Assembly (NCBI GenBank): GCA_034638255.1
Contig: JAWPGT010000046.1
Location: 62,001-126,000, forward strand
Length of the DNA stretch: 64,000 nt
Direction of reading: 5' to 3'
From: Coprinus comatus
Lineage: Eukaryota; Basidiomycota; Agaricomycetes; Agaricales; Agaricaceae
Shown: piece after piece, positions 1-13,460 of the stretch
Numbering within the stretch: the first letter of the stretch is position 1
Layout: the number at the start of each line of letters is the position of its first letter
The notes under the pieces: model-generated
What the model saw: only the letters and a program-made list of their open reading frames with translations
The model's database searches: none
What the model was told of the DNA's origin: nothing
Program-made: the position numbers and the translations under genes

Positions 1-454
1 CAATCCATTGATGAGACATGAATACCACTATAGTTGGAGGAATTGCTAGTAGTAGTACCAGCGTTAATCAAAAATAGCATTGACCTTACTAGCAATCATT
101 CATAATACTAATGTCTACAAAGAAGCAATACAACGGTTCGCAAACACGATCAAAAAAGCAAGACAAGGGTATACACAATCATAGGAAGCGTAATAGCCGT
201 AACCGCATGTACTATGGAGCGTAATCAAAATGTATCGTTGTAGAAAAAAAGTGGCAAAGCTGAAACGATTTTCCGCTCCTACTTGTAAGGCAAAAAAAGG
301 CGAATAAAACCCCATAACCTAATTTTTTTAAAATAGTAAGAATAGAATCCCGATAACCAAGGAATATTGTAAAGCTTACCTCTGAAAAATCCCAAGCGGA
401 ACTACCTGTGGATCGATTTTCTACATTGTTAAAAAGCAACAATGACACCATGTC
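1..454. other. 3' flank of kinase gene, no independent gene seen
   Basis: No separate gene is recognised here. On the minus strand the kinase reading frame can be extended into this stretch. Without the last proposed intron it runs to a stop at 212. With an alternative intron (donor near 379, acceptor ATTAG near 316) it ends at 115. Both extensions are hydrophobic and unlike a kinase tail, so they are probably 3' untranslated sequence. Confidence 0.4.
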
Positions 455-1830
455 AGCATTTTTGGTGTCCCAGACCACGGAACTTGCAATGATAATAAAG
501 AAAAGTGCAACAAGAAAGTTACGCACATTCATCAAAGCCTGAAACGCAGTATCTGCCGTACACCTTTTCTTGGCCTCATTCTGCGTACAATCATTAAAAA
601 TTCGTAAAAACTCCTGATCTTCAGATATTTCTTGAGGTAGCCATGGACGTTCATCCTTCACCAGAGAAAATACAACAGCTGTATCCGATTTATCCTTATA
701 AGGACGTCTTCCTGAGATGATCTGTGTAAAGTTCGAAAAGGGGGTTAACGATCAAATTCAATGTCAACTAGGAGTCATAAGCATAGGAATGAAGCGAAGC
801 ATGGAGCAAGAATAGGCAAAAAGGGCGTTAGAAGTTCGAAGGTTGAAAAGTTCAAGTAAACTCCAAAAAGAAGGATTCCACTCACTTCGAGTATAGTCAT
901 CCCCAAAGCCCAAACATCCACTTTATCAAGTAACGGGTCATTAGTAGGTGTCAGACTGACAAGTTCAGGAGCCATCCATCGAATAGAACCAGCAGATTTT
1001 GCAGTCGTAAATTCTGAACTATTGAAATGATGAGCAATTCCAAAATCTGCTATTACTGCGCGATTGTCATCATCAATGAACACGTTGTCCTGTTAACATA
1101 AACATTAAAGGGTAAATGAGTGAGTCGCCGGGACCAATAAAATTGAGCATCATACGGCTCGTAAGTCTCTATGGTAAACTTCCCGGGAATGAAGATACGC
1201 AAGGCCACTAGCAATACCTAATACCTATGAAGAGAAAATAACAAATATCAGCGATGTAGGATTGTGTGGTTGTTCCACTTACCCATTGTAGACGCTCAGA
1301 CAAAGGAGGGTTGTTACGCTCAATATTTTTCCAAACACTGCTCTTGGGATAATATGGCATTACCAGAGCCGGAAGATAACTGAATTCTGTGCATATACCA
1401 TACACAGTACTCACGTTATCGTGTTTGAGAGTAGACCATATTACCATTTGTCCTTGAAAGTCCTAGAGGCGAATGTAGGACAATGAAATTGAAATTGTCA
1501 ATGACATTAAGTAAATACTCGTTCATCATTCAACATACCCGTAGCATGTCAGCACGAATCCGCTCTCTATCGGCACCTGCGCCTCTGAAAGCCTTTATCG
1601 CGATCTAGAGTAGTGTGTGGTGAGTATTCCACAGTATAAACTAACATGAGTCGTTACAAACTCACGGTTTTCTCATTGTATGTACCTTTATACACGTCGG
1701 AGTAGTTCCCGTAAGCAAAGTAGTGCTGTTCAGTCTTTACAACCAGTCCATCTAGGATATATGCCTAACATGATGAAGACCAGTGTGAGAGTCAAGACTG
1801 GCATACGGTGAGGAGTGTTTCTTACAGTCA
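455..1830 (-). CDS. TKL-type protein kinase
   Basis: Single-domain protein kinase of roughly 330 residues in at least six exons. The start ATG at 1830 codes for only two codons before an intron (donor GTAAGA). The next exon (1764-1666) gives the glycine loop YGNYSDVYKG and the third (1604-1539) the beta3 lysine in IAIKAFRG. Further on come the catalytic loop HRDLRADNV, split by an intron near 1150, then DFGIAHHF, RWMAPEL and DVWALGMTILE. The C-lobe IISGRRPYKDKSDTA follows another intron, and ERPWLPQEIS leads into the helix ending FQALMN. All catalytic residues (K, HRD, DFG, APE) are present, so it should be active. The motif style is that of tyrosine-kinase-like kinases expanded in mushrooms; the substrate is unknown. 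The 3' end is uncertain: a 44-nt intron (donor GTGCGT) gives a stop at 455, while other splicing extends it to 212 or 115. It is divergent from SEC13. Confidence 0.8.
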
Positions 1831-1960
1831 TAGTAGAAAGGTGGATCCAGGTGAGAGCAGCAGGTGTGCTACAATTAGTTACGTTTCTCCGATGTAGGCG
1901 TCGAGTTCCGCTAAAGGGTATCTGGAAGCTGGAAGACTGTGATTGGGCGGCTAAATGTGG

Positions 1961-1972
1961 CCTTTTATATAA
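1961..1972 (-). promoter_or_regulatory. TATA box of kinase gene
   Basis: On the minus strand the sequence reads TTATATAAAAGG, about 130 nt upstream of the proposed kinase ATG at 1830. This is the expected place for a core promoter with a roughly 100-nt leader. It supports the choice of that two-codon first exon as the start. Confidence 0.55.
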
Positions 1973-2405
1973 GGGGGAGCCATTTCGAAGTTATTTATAA
2001 TCCTATCAGTGTCGGCTGATCGAGTATAATGGAATGTGACGAGCTCTCACTACATAAGACGTACTAAATAGCCTTTCCATTGTATTCCAGACTTATTACT
2101 TCATGAATGTTTCCATAGAACCCGTTTACAACGCCCAATACAAGAATATGCACACAACGGCTAGTACCGGTCTCGATCGAGTCGGTTGAACCTTCAAAAG
2201 ATTAGGATCATTAACAGTACAACTTAAGGGGTAGTAATACATGAGACCTGTAGTGCTGTAACTGTAGTGCTGTAGCTGTAGTTGTGATGGTGATGATAAC
2301 CAGAAGAGACCTCTCAGAATTTGGAATATATATACATGTGAACACGTGATTGTTCAGCTACTTGTAACCCCGTCGCCCTTGACACGTTTCTAATCATTCG
2401 CAACA
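1973..2405. promoter_or_regulatory. Divergent promoter region, kinase / SEC13
   Basis: About 430 nt separate the kinase TATA box from the SEC13 start. The stretch holds an imperfect tandem repeat around 2249-2285 built on the unit TGTAGTGCTGTA, and a TATA-like AATATATATACATG near 2324 facing SEC13. No ORF in it resembles a protein family. Confidence 0.4.
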
Positions 2406-3687
2406 ATGGTATGAAAAATCCCCAGTTTATCTCTGTGATTGCTAACACCCCTCATACAGGCAGCAACTACTTCCGATGCCTTTCCAATAGAAACGGCTCA
2501 TGATGATGACATGATTGTACGCTTTGTATCGATAACTTGCGGATATTCGTCACACTCATATTCTCTTTGTGAAAGCATGATGCCCAGCTGGACTACTACG
2601 GAAAAAGATTGGCAACGTGTTCTTCAGATCGTAGTGTCAAGGTCTTTGATGTGGTAGACGGAGAAACACAACGCTCGTCAGGTGGCAATACTCTCAAAGG
2701 GTTCGTGTATCTCCTAAATCCCTCACATTCTCTTACCTATATCGACATACAGACACACCGGCCCTGTCTGGCAAGTAGCCTGGGCTCATCCAAAATACGG
2801 AAACATTCTTGCATCATGTTCTTATGATGGAAAGGTATTGATCTGGAAGGAACAGACTCCTCAAGGTGGTTGGATTAAAATCGGGGAGCACAGTCTGCAT
2901 ACAGCTTCAGGTGAGCTCATTTTGCCTGGGTCATTAAACACTCTCGATTAAGCATGAGCAGTCAACTCAGTATCCTGGGCACCTCATGAATTGGGTGCGA
3001 TCTTGGCTTGTGCCTCGTCTGACGGAAAGCTTTCTGTCCTGACCTTCAAAAGTACGTGACACTCGTTTGCTTGTCTGTGATAATACTTACAATCTACGCG
3101 TAGACGATGGTCAATGGGACGCAGATATCTTCAACGGACATGCAATCGGATGCAACGCTGTGTCGTGGGCGCCCGCCGTCCTCCCTGGGTCACTGATTAC
3201 GCCTCAACCGTCACCCTCTGCTCCGGGGCAACCAACGCCAACACAAACACCTAGCATCAAGCGGTTCGCAAGTGCAGGATGTGACAACCTTGTGAGGATT
3301 TGGGGCTACCGTGAAGACTCGCAATCATGGGCTGAAGAAGAGACGCTCGAAGGACATGGTGACTGGGTGCGAGACGTTGCGTGGGCTCCTAATATCGGAC
3401 TTCCTCGATCATATATTGCAACAGCTTCCCAAGACAAGACGGTACTCATCTGGACAAAGGATTCTCCCGTTTCACCCTGGGTTAAAACAGCACTTGATCC
3501 GTCATCCAGCCTGACCTCGGCTGGAGGAGCACCCCCTCCTGCAGGCAAGTTCCCTGATGTTGTATGGAGAGTGTCGTGGAGTCTTGCTGGAAACATCCTT
3601 GCTGTGAGCTGTGGGGATGGCAAGGTGACGCTATGGAAAGAGAACTTGAAGGGTCAGTGGGAATGTGTGTCGGACATGAGTAGTTAG
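2406..3687 (+). CDS. SEC13: SEC13, COPII coat / nuclear pore WD40 protein
   Basis: WD40 beta-propeller protein of about 330 residues. SEC13 pairs with SEC31 in the COPII outer coat at ER exit sites, and is also a scaffold subunit of the nuclear pore and of the SEA complex. The ATG at 2406 stands alone before an intron (GTATGA to CATACAG). The next exons give the acidic N-terminus, then [19 protein letters not shown] after an intron, [59 protein letters not shown] and finally one long exon. That exon carries [42 protein letters not shown] and [18 protein letters not shown]. Length, repeat order and motifs match the family closely. A Pro/Ser/Thr-rich insert near 3190-3250 lies in the loop usual for fungal homologues. 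The ZIP gene starts 53 nt after the stop. Confidence 0.95.
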
Positions 3688-3740
3688 AAAACGGGTCACG
3701 TGGGTACTGGTGTGGTCCCCGTGGTGGATGGCTTTATAGA

Positions 3741-5589
3741 ATGGTTTCCTGCGATTGTAGCCCGCTACTTATGCCAGTTCCTCTCTTCAATACAAACCTC
3801 TACGCATTCCATGCTCATTCCATCGAGCCACGCATCCAGGTCATGGGCGCCATCCTGCTCATATCTCTCCTTGGTAAGCAGACAGAGATAGTCGTCAAAC
3901 ACTACAAATCTCATTGCCCACAGCGGTGTCTTTCCCCAGACTGTCGAAAAAGATACGGTTCCTCAGGATCCCGCATCTCGTCTTCTTCATAGGAAAGCAC
4001 TTTGGCACAGGAGTCATCCTCGCAACAGCCTTCATTCACCTGCTCCAGGACTCTTTCGAGGCTCTCCAGAAACAACAGGTCAAGGAGCACTACAACAGCA
4101 TTGGAAAATACACCGGTCTTATCATGTCAGTCCTTTCTCTCCCAATACACCTTATTTGACTTTGTATTCTAGTCTTACATCTCTCCTCACAATATTTCTT
4201 ATCGAGTGTATGTCTCTCAACACCATATCTCCACAGCAGTACTGATACCAAATTTAGACATATCTACCTCATACGTAGACCATCTCCATGCTGAAGCCTC
4301 TCTGCCGTCTACTCCTTCGCCCTCAGAACCACCTTCCCCACCCCAATCACTCTTGCCCTGCCAAGCACAGACGAAACAACTCCACTCCTTCATCCACATG
4401 GAAGCCCTCATCTCCATGTGCACCGTAAACACGTCCCCGCAATCGATGGCGCAGCCGTCATTCCTATCCAAGTATTGACCAATTCACCCCGAATCATCAA
4501 CATGCATGCATGCACATGTCTCATAGGTCATCCATGCGTATGCCCAGCTTCTCTTGATACACACAACTCCACACGGGATCCTTCATGCAGAGACCGTTCA
4601 AGATCACAACTGCGTCCTGACACTTCATCCCCGTCTCCTCCAGCCATAATCCAAAAGCAAATCAGCAAATGTAAATCAAGGCCTTCAGAAACCAAGAATA
4701 GGCAGGAGGAGACAGGTCATTGGCCTATTGGTTCTTCAATTGGGAATCATGATTCATTCCATCGTTATTGGTTTAACGTTATCCATCACAACTGGAGCGG
4801 ATTTTGGTACGTTAAATTTCATTAATAACATCATCTAATTATATTGAAAAATTCGCAGCTTCGTTGACTACGGCCGTCATCTTCCATCAGCTATTTGAAG
4901 GACTATCCCTCGGAATCCGCATCGCAGCTCTTCCACCCCCTGTATCAAATAGAATTAATGATCCAGAATCACTCAGCGTTCCTTCGAGGCAAAGTTTCAT
5001 ACGCAGGATTCTTGTTAAAATAGGTGGTGAACATGGAGAAGGTTGGCTGAAAACAACCCTTTTCATTTTGTTCGGCGTTACAACACCTGTTGGTATGGGC
5101 TTGGGAATGGTTCTTTTCAAGGTCGGTGATGAAAAAGAAGGCAAGGAATTAGGTTAGTCAAACTTTATTTCAGTTTACATTTTTACTAACTAAAGGGGTT
5201 GACTAGCTCGAATGTATCTCATACAAGGCCTCATGTCAGCTATATCCGCTGGCATGCTTATATATGCTTCGACAGTTGAAATGATCGCTGGAGACTTTGT
5301 GTTCGGAGATGTGGAGGGACATTCACATCATGGTCATGGTCATATACACGATTTCCCGACAGATGACGGTGACGAATGTTCTCATTCTCCGTCAGATCAA
5401 CATAGAAGAACAGACGATGTAGAACACGGAGAAACCGTTGGTGATGATGAAGCTGAACTTGGCGAAAACCATTATAGACATCACCATCATCACCATCGCC
5501 ATCATGGACAGGTGCGCAAAAAAGCGCTGGCTATCATCAGTTTGTTGGCCGGTGTTGGTGGAATGGTGTTGGTAGGCCTCGGAGAATAG
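3741..5589 (+). CDS. ZIP-family zinc transporter with an apparent frame break
   Basis: ZIP (SLC39) metal importer of the fungal ZRT type, moving Zn2+ or Fe2+ into the cytosol through eight helices. The start at 3741 leads into a first helix ending GAILLISLL. After an intron comes SFPRLSKKIRF and the signature HFGTGVILATAFIHLLQD. Next are IEYISTSYVDHLHAEAS, the His-rich cytosolic loop, the helix QVIGLLVLQLGIMIHS and the metal-binding helix IFHQLFEGLSLGIRIA. The last exons give FGVTTPVGMGLG, YLIQGLMSAISAGMLIY, two His clusters near 5320-5345 and 5475-5510, and a final hydrophobic segment. Within the loop the frame must change between about 4295 and 4345. One extra C in the CCCC run at 4341-4344 restores it, giving TLALPSTDETTPLLHPHG; otherwise an implausibly short 20-nt intron is needed. 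A 217-nt intron (4472-4688) fits the later frame. The gene may be functional with a sequence error, or a recent pseudogene. Confidence 0.8.
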
Positions 5590-5734
5590 GGCTGGATCCT
5601 AATAGTAGATGACCGACCATGTTTGGACATGGACATGATTAATGAGTTCCTTGTTTTTATATTGGCATTAAAAATATGTAACTTCAATGTAAGATATATA
5701 TATCATCAAGTATATTATAATACATCCCCTCTAA

Positions 5735-7074
5735 TTAATCAGTATCTGTGGTAATACCTCTTCTACGAGAATTTTCCCTCCTAATAACCCTGGTAATCCT
5801 ATCAAGTTCTGCTTTCTTCTCCAAACTATTTTCAACCAAATAAGCATTAGGATTCTTCAACTTTCTACCCAATTTCATTTTTACCAAAGCTACAAATCCA
5901 ACTTCACTTGGGTGTCGAGCTATTTTATCCAACATTCTTTGATTTGAATTCATTGTAGAAAGAATATGTGCAGGTGGACCTTTACGTAGTTGTTTTTTTA
6001 ACCAAGGTGTCACTTCACCTCTCTTTATACGATCATGTTCTTTAGTTTTGTTTAGTATACGTTCTTGACGTGCGGTTTTTAGTTGATTTAAGAGGGATTC
6101 TGGGTATGGTGTTTTAGAACGTTCTATTCCACGATTGAAAGCTTGATGTATTAGGTTCATTTGCTTTTGGTATGGTTTAACTATGGAAATTTTAAAGGAA
6201 AATCAATCAATAATTCAAAAGAGAAAATTGAAAAAAAAAAAAAAACATACCCCATTCCTGCCACTTTCCATCCAACAAACTATCCTCCTCCTTAACCACT
6301 CCCCTCTCCTTCCCTTTATCCTCACCACTACCATTACCACCAACCTTCCTTCCACTCTCACCTCCTTCAACCTTCAAATCCCTAATAACCTCCAACAAAC
6401 TCTGATGTCTCCCAATCCTCTTTTCATAAGCCTCATACCTCCATTTAATCATCATAGAAACCTTCATAGGTTGATTAATCATTCTAGGTAAAGGTTTATG
6501 ATAAATAGAACCAGGAAAACAAGCTCCAGTAATAATCGGTCTATATCGAAGTTTCGTTTGCCATATTAATTGTTTTTGAGCAAGATAAGACCAATATGAC
6601 CTTTCAGAACGTGTGTTAATTAAACGTGTGTAACGGTTTAAGATTTGAAGGTGTTTTGGTGATGAAGATGAGAGTCGGAAGTATGTTAGGTACTGTTGAA
6701 ATTGGTTTATAAGTGAATAAGGTCATTGTGAAAATGAAATATACCTTATATCCTTGTTCTAATGCTTTCCTAGTCTGTTCCACACCAGTTAAAGACATAT
6801 TCTTTCTCCATAGCATACGAATTCTAAATCGTATCTAACTTTCCAAAAAAAAAAAAAAGGGGGGGAGCGTCATAAATTAGATGAGAGTGTGAAGAAGAAT
6901 AAAAACACGTACAGCATCTGAAGGTGCTTCTTTCAACAAATTTCTGTACAATCTAATTGTTGGTACTCTATGTGCTGGGATATTCCAGAATGGAGTTCTT
7001 GGACGAACGCGTTGAACATTGATTTGTCCCAGTAGTTGACGGATTTTGTCGCGAGTTGCTGGAATAGAAGGCAT
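5735..7074 (-). CDS. Large LYR-motif protein (Cup1-like type)
   Basis: Protein of about 370 residues in four exons. The first exon contains the LYR signature in VPTIRLYRNLLKEAP, about 45 residues from the ATG at 7074. LYR proteins bind the mitochondrial acyl carrier protein and help assemble Fe-S clusters, respiratory complexes or mitoribosomes. Exon 2 continues IRFRIRMLWRKNMSLTG, where Arg after the LYR helix is usual. Exon 3 has the aromatic stretch ERSYWSYLAQKQLIWQ and a Gly/Glu/Lys-rich linker. The last exon is basic, with GEVTPWLKKQLRKGPPAH and a C-terminus rich in Arg. At three to four times the length of a classic LYR protein it resembles the fungal Cup1-like LYR group, whose job is poorly known. 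Intron 1 carries a poly-A/poly-G tract (6846-6866). Family assignment rests on the motif and layout, not on a search. Confidence 0.65.
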
Positions 7075-7362
7075 TCAAGGGGGTCACAGTCACACAGGGG
7101 ACTACAGAATGTACTGTTTCTTAACAACGTTGGTGTTGTTTCATTTTACTCTCTCGTTGTCTCTTAAACTATGGAGTTACAATTTATTTTCAACATATTG
7201 CATTTGCATGTTTTTTGGGGGGTAAAAAGTCTACATTATATAACTGATGCTATTCGGTGACAAGTAAGTGAACAAGAACAACAAAGCAATACCAATACCA
7301 AGAGAAGAATGCTTGCGAAGTGGGTAGAAAGCTTGAAGAAAACGAAGCGAACGAGTCAACAA

Positions 7363-8399
<1,037 letters not shown>

Positions 8400-8538
8400 C
8401 GAGCAAGACGACGAGCAAGAAGGGGTGCGCGTTGTTGGACGCGATGAGGATGGATGTCACAGACATGTGAGCGTGACGCGATATGGAAGTTGGATTACGC
8501 CCTGAAAGCTTATCTCTCATTCCTCCCTACAATAAAAG
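8400..8538. promoter_or_regulatory. Bidirectional promoter, CFIm25 / VSB1-like
   Basis: Only 139 nt separate the divergent start codons at 8399 (-) and 8539 (+). No TATA box is evident. The stretch is relatively GC-rich and includes GTCACAGACATGTGAGCGTGAC around 8456-8477, an interrupted inverted arrangement of TCAC/GTGA that could bind a dimeric factor. That binding is inference only. Confidence 0.4.
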
Positions 8539-11500
8539 ATGAGCTCTGGCCCTCCACAGTCCTTCATGGCCTTCATGAAGCGCCGTCTGTCCGACTTTGT
8601 GTCCCCAGAAGCTGCGGTACAACCGCGTCGTGACTTTGCCCCTTTACTAAGCGACTCACCTGCCTCCCCATCTGAATCTGCATTGGATGAAACATCTGGA
8701 GAGGAACAGGACAGTCTTAGGATTCCAATACTCAATGGGTCTCCGCTACACAGAGGAGGGTAAGTGTTTCTCTGTTCGTTTTCAACCTCTGGGAGCCGTC
8801 TCAGTTGACAGTCTGTCTTTCCAACGATGATGTGCTTCTAGCAACTTCCTACTCACACATCCTAAACCATTCACAGGCTACTCCAACCCTATCCCCTTAA
8901 TCATCCCACAAGTTTATATTCGCCATCTGCACTATCCGCCCATTCTGGAACACCTGCTGCACACCAGCACTCACAGAACACTATCCGTCTCACCACAATG
9001 CAACTCTCAAACATTCCATTCCATCCCCTGTCCCGGGAACAACTTTTCCAAGGCACATCCGCTTCAGCGCCGCCGCTCTCACGTGCTTCATCTCCAGAAC
9101 GGATCAATCTATCGGTGTCTGTTCCTCCACCAAACAAAAGTGAGTCCAAAAATAAATCACCTGACAAGAATCGAAACTCAGTACTCACTTCTATATGCTG
9201 CCATTCTCCGCAATCCCTCACCTCATGACGAATATACAGGGTCCTCCTCCGAACGCCTCTACACGCCATCTGTGGTAAATGATCTTCCAACCTCGCTAGA
9301 ATCAGAACTCGATTCGACATCGAAGACAGCTACGGGTGAGTTGATTTATCCACCCACCGCTTATGTCGGCCACGCTCGTATTTAACCCTGTACTTCTCTC
9401 AGGGTCCTCGCCAGGCTACCTACAATCACCTTCTCACTTAAAGGTCTGAGTGTATAGTCATTCCTCTTTTTCCTTATATTCATCTTTCATCAGGATAAAG
9501 CTAAAACGGTATCCCCAAAGAAATTGCCTGCACCCTCGGGACTTTCGCTTCTTCGTCCCGAGTCACCGTCCCTATTATCATCGTCACCTACTGTCTCAAC
9601 CTCTGGCAGTGACACCCCAAAAGCGATCAATCATCCTAACCCATTTGATAATTTGTCACACACACAGAGCGACATGCATATGCGACGACAGGAACCAAGC
9701 CCACTCGTATCTGAAGTTTCCGAAAGGACACCACTTCTTGTATCCAGATCCTCATATAACCAGACTGCTCGTCACTATACGCCTCCCGACGCCTTCCAGC
9801 TAGACACCACCATACATCGCGACGAGGACACCAAAACATCCGAAACAAGTGCAAGATATCATGTGTGGAAGGATGCAGTGACCCATCATGTCGGGGAACT
9901 CCCCGTTTACTCAAAAATGGCTCTGGCTGCCTTACCTGCGGTTTTGTTGGGCAGTTTATTGAATATCTTAGATGGCGTCAGCTGTAAGTTTTTTTATTTC
10001 CTCCGAAATCTCTCATCAATATATATTAATCGACATTAGATGGAATGATTATCTTCCCTTCCACGGGCGCTTTTGCTGGATTAGGTCCCATGGGCGTTTC
10101 GATTTTCTTCGTCTCAGCTGTGATGGCACAATTGACACTCACTTTTGGAGGAAGCGGTTTTGCAGGAGCCAATGGCAGTATGATGATTGAAGTGGTAGTA
10201 TGTACATCGTTTCAGATTTCACTCTGATTTGCCAGTTTAATCAGCTTTACAGCCTTTCTTCCATATGATTGCTAATCGCATAGCTTCTGATATAGGAGAG
10301 GATAACCCTCGCGAGATTATTGCTACGACATTGGTTGCATTTGCATTCAGTTCAATTCTTACTGGTCTGGCGTTCTTTCTCCTTGGAGCTTTAAAACTCG
10401 GGGTAATCATAGGGTTTTTTCCCCGCCATATTCTGGTCGGGTATGTATAATTTACCCTCGCAGGTATTTTTAATTCTTCTAATATCTCTCTTTCCGCAGC
10501 TGTATTGGTGGAGTAGGGGCTTTTTTGATCCAGACGGGGTATGAACAATTCGAAACTGCTCAAAAGACTTATATTGAACCTCCACATCAGATTGACCGTG
10601 AGCATGCGCTTGAATGAGGAAGATTTCACCATGAGCCTAGATACTCTCAAACATATGTTTCTGGACGGACATACATTGGCACTGTGGACTATTCCTCTTG
10701 TGTTTGCTATTCTCCTTCGATTGATCACGCACAAATACCACCATCAGTTGATATTCCCTCTTTGTAGGTTCAGAACCATTGGAGATTGTTATGGAATTTG
10801 ATATGGTGTTCAGATTTCTTTGTAATCCCTGTCGCTTTCTATGTTATTGCCGCCATCTTTCACTTGAATCTAGGAAATCTCCGGGAGAATGGTTGGCTGT
10901 TCGATCTTGGGGATGCGAGTCAGGCTCATTGGTATGAGTTTTATTCTTACTTTGGTAGGTTTGAAACATTACATTGGTACCCAAACTAATAGCTCATTTA
11001 CTTTTATAGATTATGACCTAATTAGATTTGGACCTCTATGGACTACAATGCCAACACAATTTGCTCTGTAAGTGTCAACCCGATGTGCTGGGACAATGCA
11101 TTCATCCTTTCCGTTAGTCTGTTTTTCAACGTCCTACACCCCCCTCTGAATGTCCCAGCATTGGGTGAGTTCTTTTAAACTAGTTGGATATTACAGCGAG
11201 CTTAGACATAATAGCTGTCTCCCTTAACGAGGACGTAGACACCAACAAGGAGCTGGTTGGACATGGTTATTCAAATTTGTTAAGTGGTTTGGTCGGTGCT
11301 GTGTGAGTGTATTTTCAAATAGAAATAAAGATTAAACTCAAAATGTACTCTCACCTAGACCCAACTACCTTGTATACGTGAACACATTGCTGTAAGTCAA
11401 CGTCATTAATTCTGCCTTGGCCTCTAGCTTAATTCAATACAGGTTTTATCGTGTAGGTGGGGGTAACCGGATCGCAGGCTTCCTACTTGCCGTTGCTACC

Positions 11501-13308
11501 GCCGCTTTGCTCTTACTTGGTGCTGGGCCCATAGCATACATACGTGAGTATTGGTGGTGTTTTGGATTTTTCTCAAATCTTACTTCTGGTCAGCTGTCAT
11601 GGTCGTGGGAGCACTTATCTATGTTCTTGGCATTGATTTAGTAAAAGAAGCTCTCTGGGATACTCGACATAGAGTTAGCAAGTAAGTTTCTTTGAAGAAC
11701 CCCGTCGTCTCATAATTGTTAAAGTTTTTATAGAATGGAATACATCACTATTGTCAGTATTATGGTGGTAATGACTGTTTGGGACTTTGTATCAGGGGTT
11801 TTATTTGGAATTGTGGTCAGCTGTTAGTTGCTCTTTTTTCCAAGATGATATAGGATGGAAACTGAATGTCAGTTTTTTTGTCTAGGTTTCTTCTTCGTAG
11901 TGCAAAACTCGCAACGTCGGAGCATCAGAGCTATTTATACAGGAGACACTACTATGTCCGCGGTACGACGTCCAAGTATCCAAAGAGCTTACATTAAGGA
12001 GGTAGCGAAGCAAACAACTATTCTACGACTTCAAGGTACGTTTTGTCAGCTGACACCTTTTTCTTCTTCTTCTTAACTCATGTTCATCTAAGGATTCTTG
12101 TTTTTTGGAACAATTACCCACGTCGAAGAGACTATTCGTGAATTGATTGACGGAGCCTCTTGGCACAATAATCCCGTGCAATTCTTGGTAGTTGATCTAA
12201 CGCTCGTAGCTGGTGTTGACATGTCCTCGGCGGAGGCATTTGTGAGGGTCCAGCGACTTCTTTATGCGAAGGGTGTCACACTTGTATTTTGCGGTTTCAC
12301 TGCGGACTCTGCCGTGGGAAAAGCACTTCGAAGCGTGGATGTGCTTGGAGCCGATGGTGTGGAACTTTTCTCGACGTTTAATGATGCCATGGAGTGTAAG
12401 TTTTGCGCAACAAATGTTTTTGGAAATGGAAAGCTTGAGAACTGAAATTGCGCAATAGGGACCGAAAATGCTTATCTCCGCTCTTGGTTCCGTTCACACA
12501 AGATTGAAACATCCCCAGTTGCATTCCGTATGTGTGGAGTGCTTCTTTTTTGGACCAAGGATGGCGTCTTATGTTTACTAATGGTTGGTTGGTCATTTTA
12601 TAGCCGTACCCTTGCGATCAGAACCCGATTTAGATTTGGAAAGGGCAGTAGGATCTTTTATTAGATCACCTCGGCGATCACATATGCACAGTGTAGGTGT
12701 TAGAACGATAGGTGCAGGTAAATACTTTCCTCTATTAAATGGGGTGTGTATATGCTAAATATTATGTAGCTCTCGTTCGAAATGAATCACTGGAAGTTAT
12801 ACGGGAGCCCGTCACCATCCTCATCAAGGGATTCTCATCACTTGAAAACATTGATCCACATCAACTCAATCCTATAGCCGATTACTTCTTCAAGAAAACA
12901 CTTCCAAAGGGACATGTATTATGGAAACAGGGTGAAAATCCTGATGGACTTTATTTATTAGAGTCTGGTGTTTTAAGGGCAACATATGAATTTGCAAGTC
13001 CGACTCAGAGATTTGAGGAAACTATGGTACCTGGGACTGTTGCTGGTGAATTGTCTGCGTTATCGAATTCTTCAAGAAATGCGACGTGTGTTGTAGAGCT
13101 TACTGCTACGTTATGGAAAATGGATATGGAAAGTATCGAAAGACTAAGGAAAGAGAATTCAGGGCTTTCCACGTTGTTTACTCAATTGGTTCTTAAAGGT
13201 ATGTGGAGCAATTCATCGATGGAAAAAAAATTTAACAAAAAATCCTTAATTATAGCTGCTAAAACAGACTATGATATACTTTTATCTGCAATTGCATCTA
13301 GACAGTAG
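8539..13308 (+). CDS. VSB1-like SLC26 transporter with STAS and cNMP domains
   Basis: Multi-exon membrane transporter of roughly 1,100 residues. It begins with about 330 residues of Ser/Pro-rich, probably disordered sequence, ending [10 protein letters not shown]. The SLC26 membrane domain follows: [73 protein letters not shown] and [23 protein letters not shown] domain comes next ([20 protein letters not shown], where Asp-Leu-Thr precedes the helix), then a cyclic-nucleotide-binding-like domain ([39 protein letters not shown]). This order is that of yeast Ygr125w/Vsb1, a vacuolar protein needed for arginine storage, so a vacuolar location is inferred. About 20 introns were traced without a frame break. 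The 3' end is open: the plain frame stops at 13308, but an alternative last intron (acceptor near 13352) would extend it to 13431, only 29 nt before TVP38. Confidence 0.85.
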
Positions 13309-13460
13309 TTAATACTTAGCAAGAAAAAATGTAATTTATCTTTCATTTAGGTAGTCAAAAAGGATGTTTATATTTAGAACGATTGATGACAGCACTGGTT
13401 AGTCGAGGATTCGGGTCTTCAGAGGCGACGTAGCGACGGCCTACCATCCTCTTAACCTCT

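Noticed and set aside
9636..9914. 92-codon ORF on the minus strand
   Set aside because: It is antisense to the disordered N-terminal part of the VSB1-like transporter, which has consistent splicing on the plus strand.
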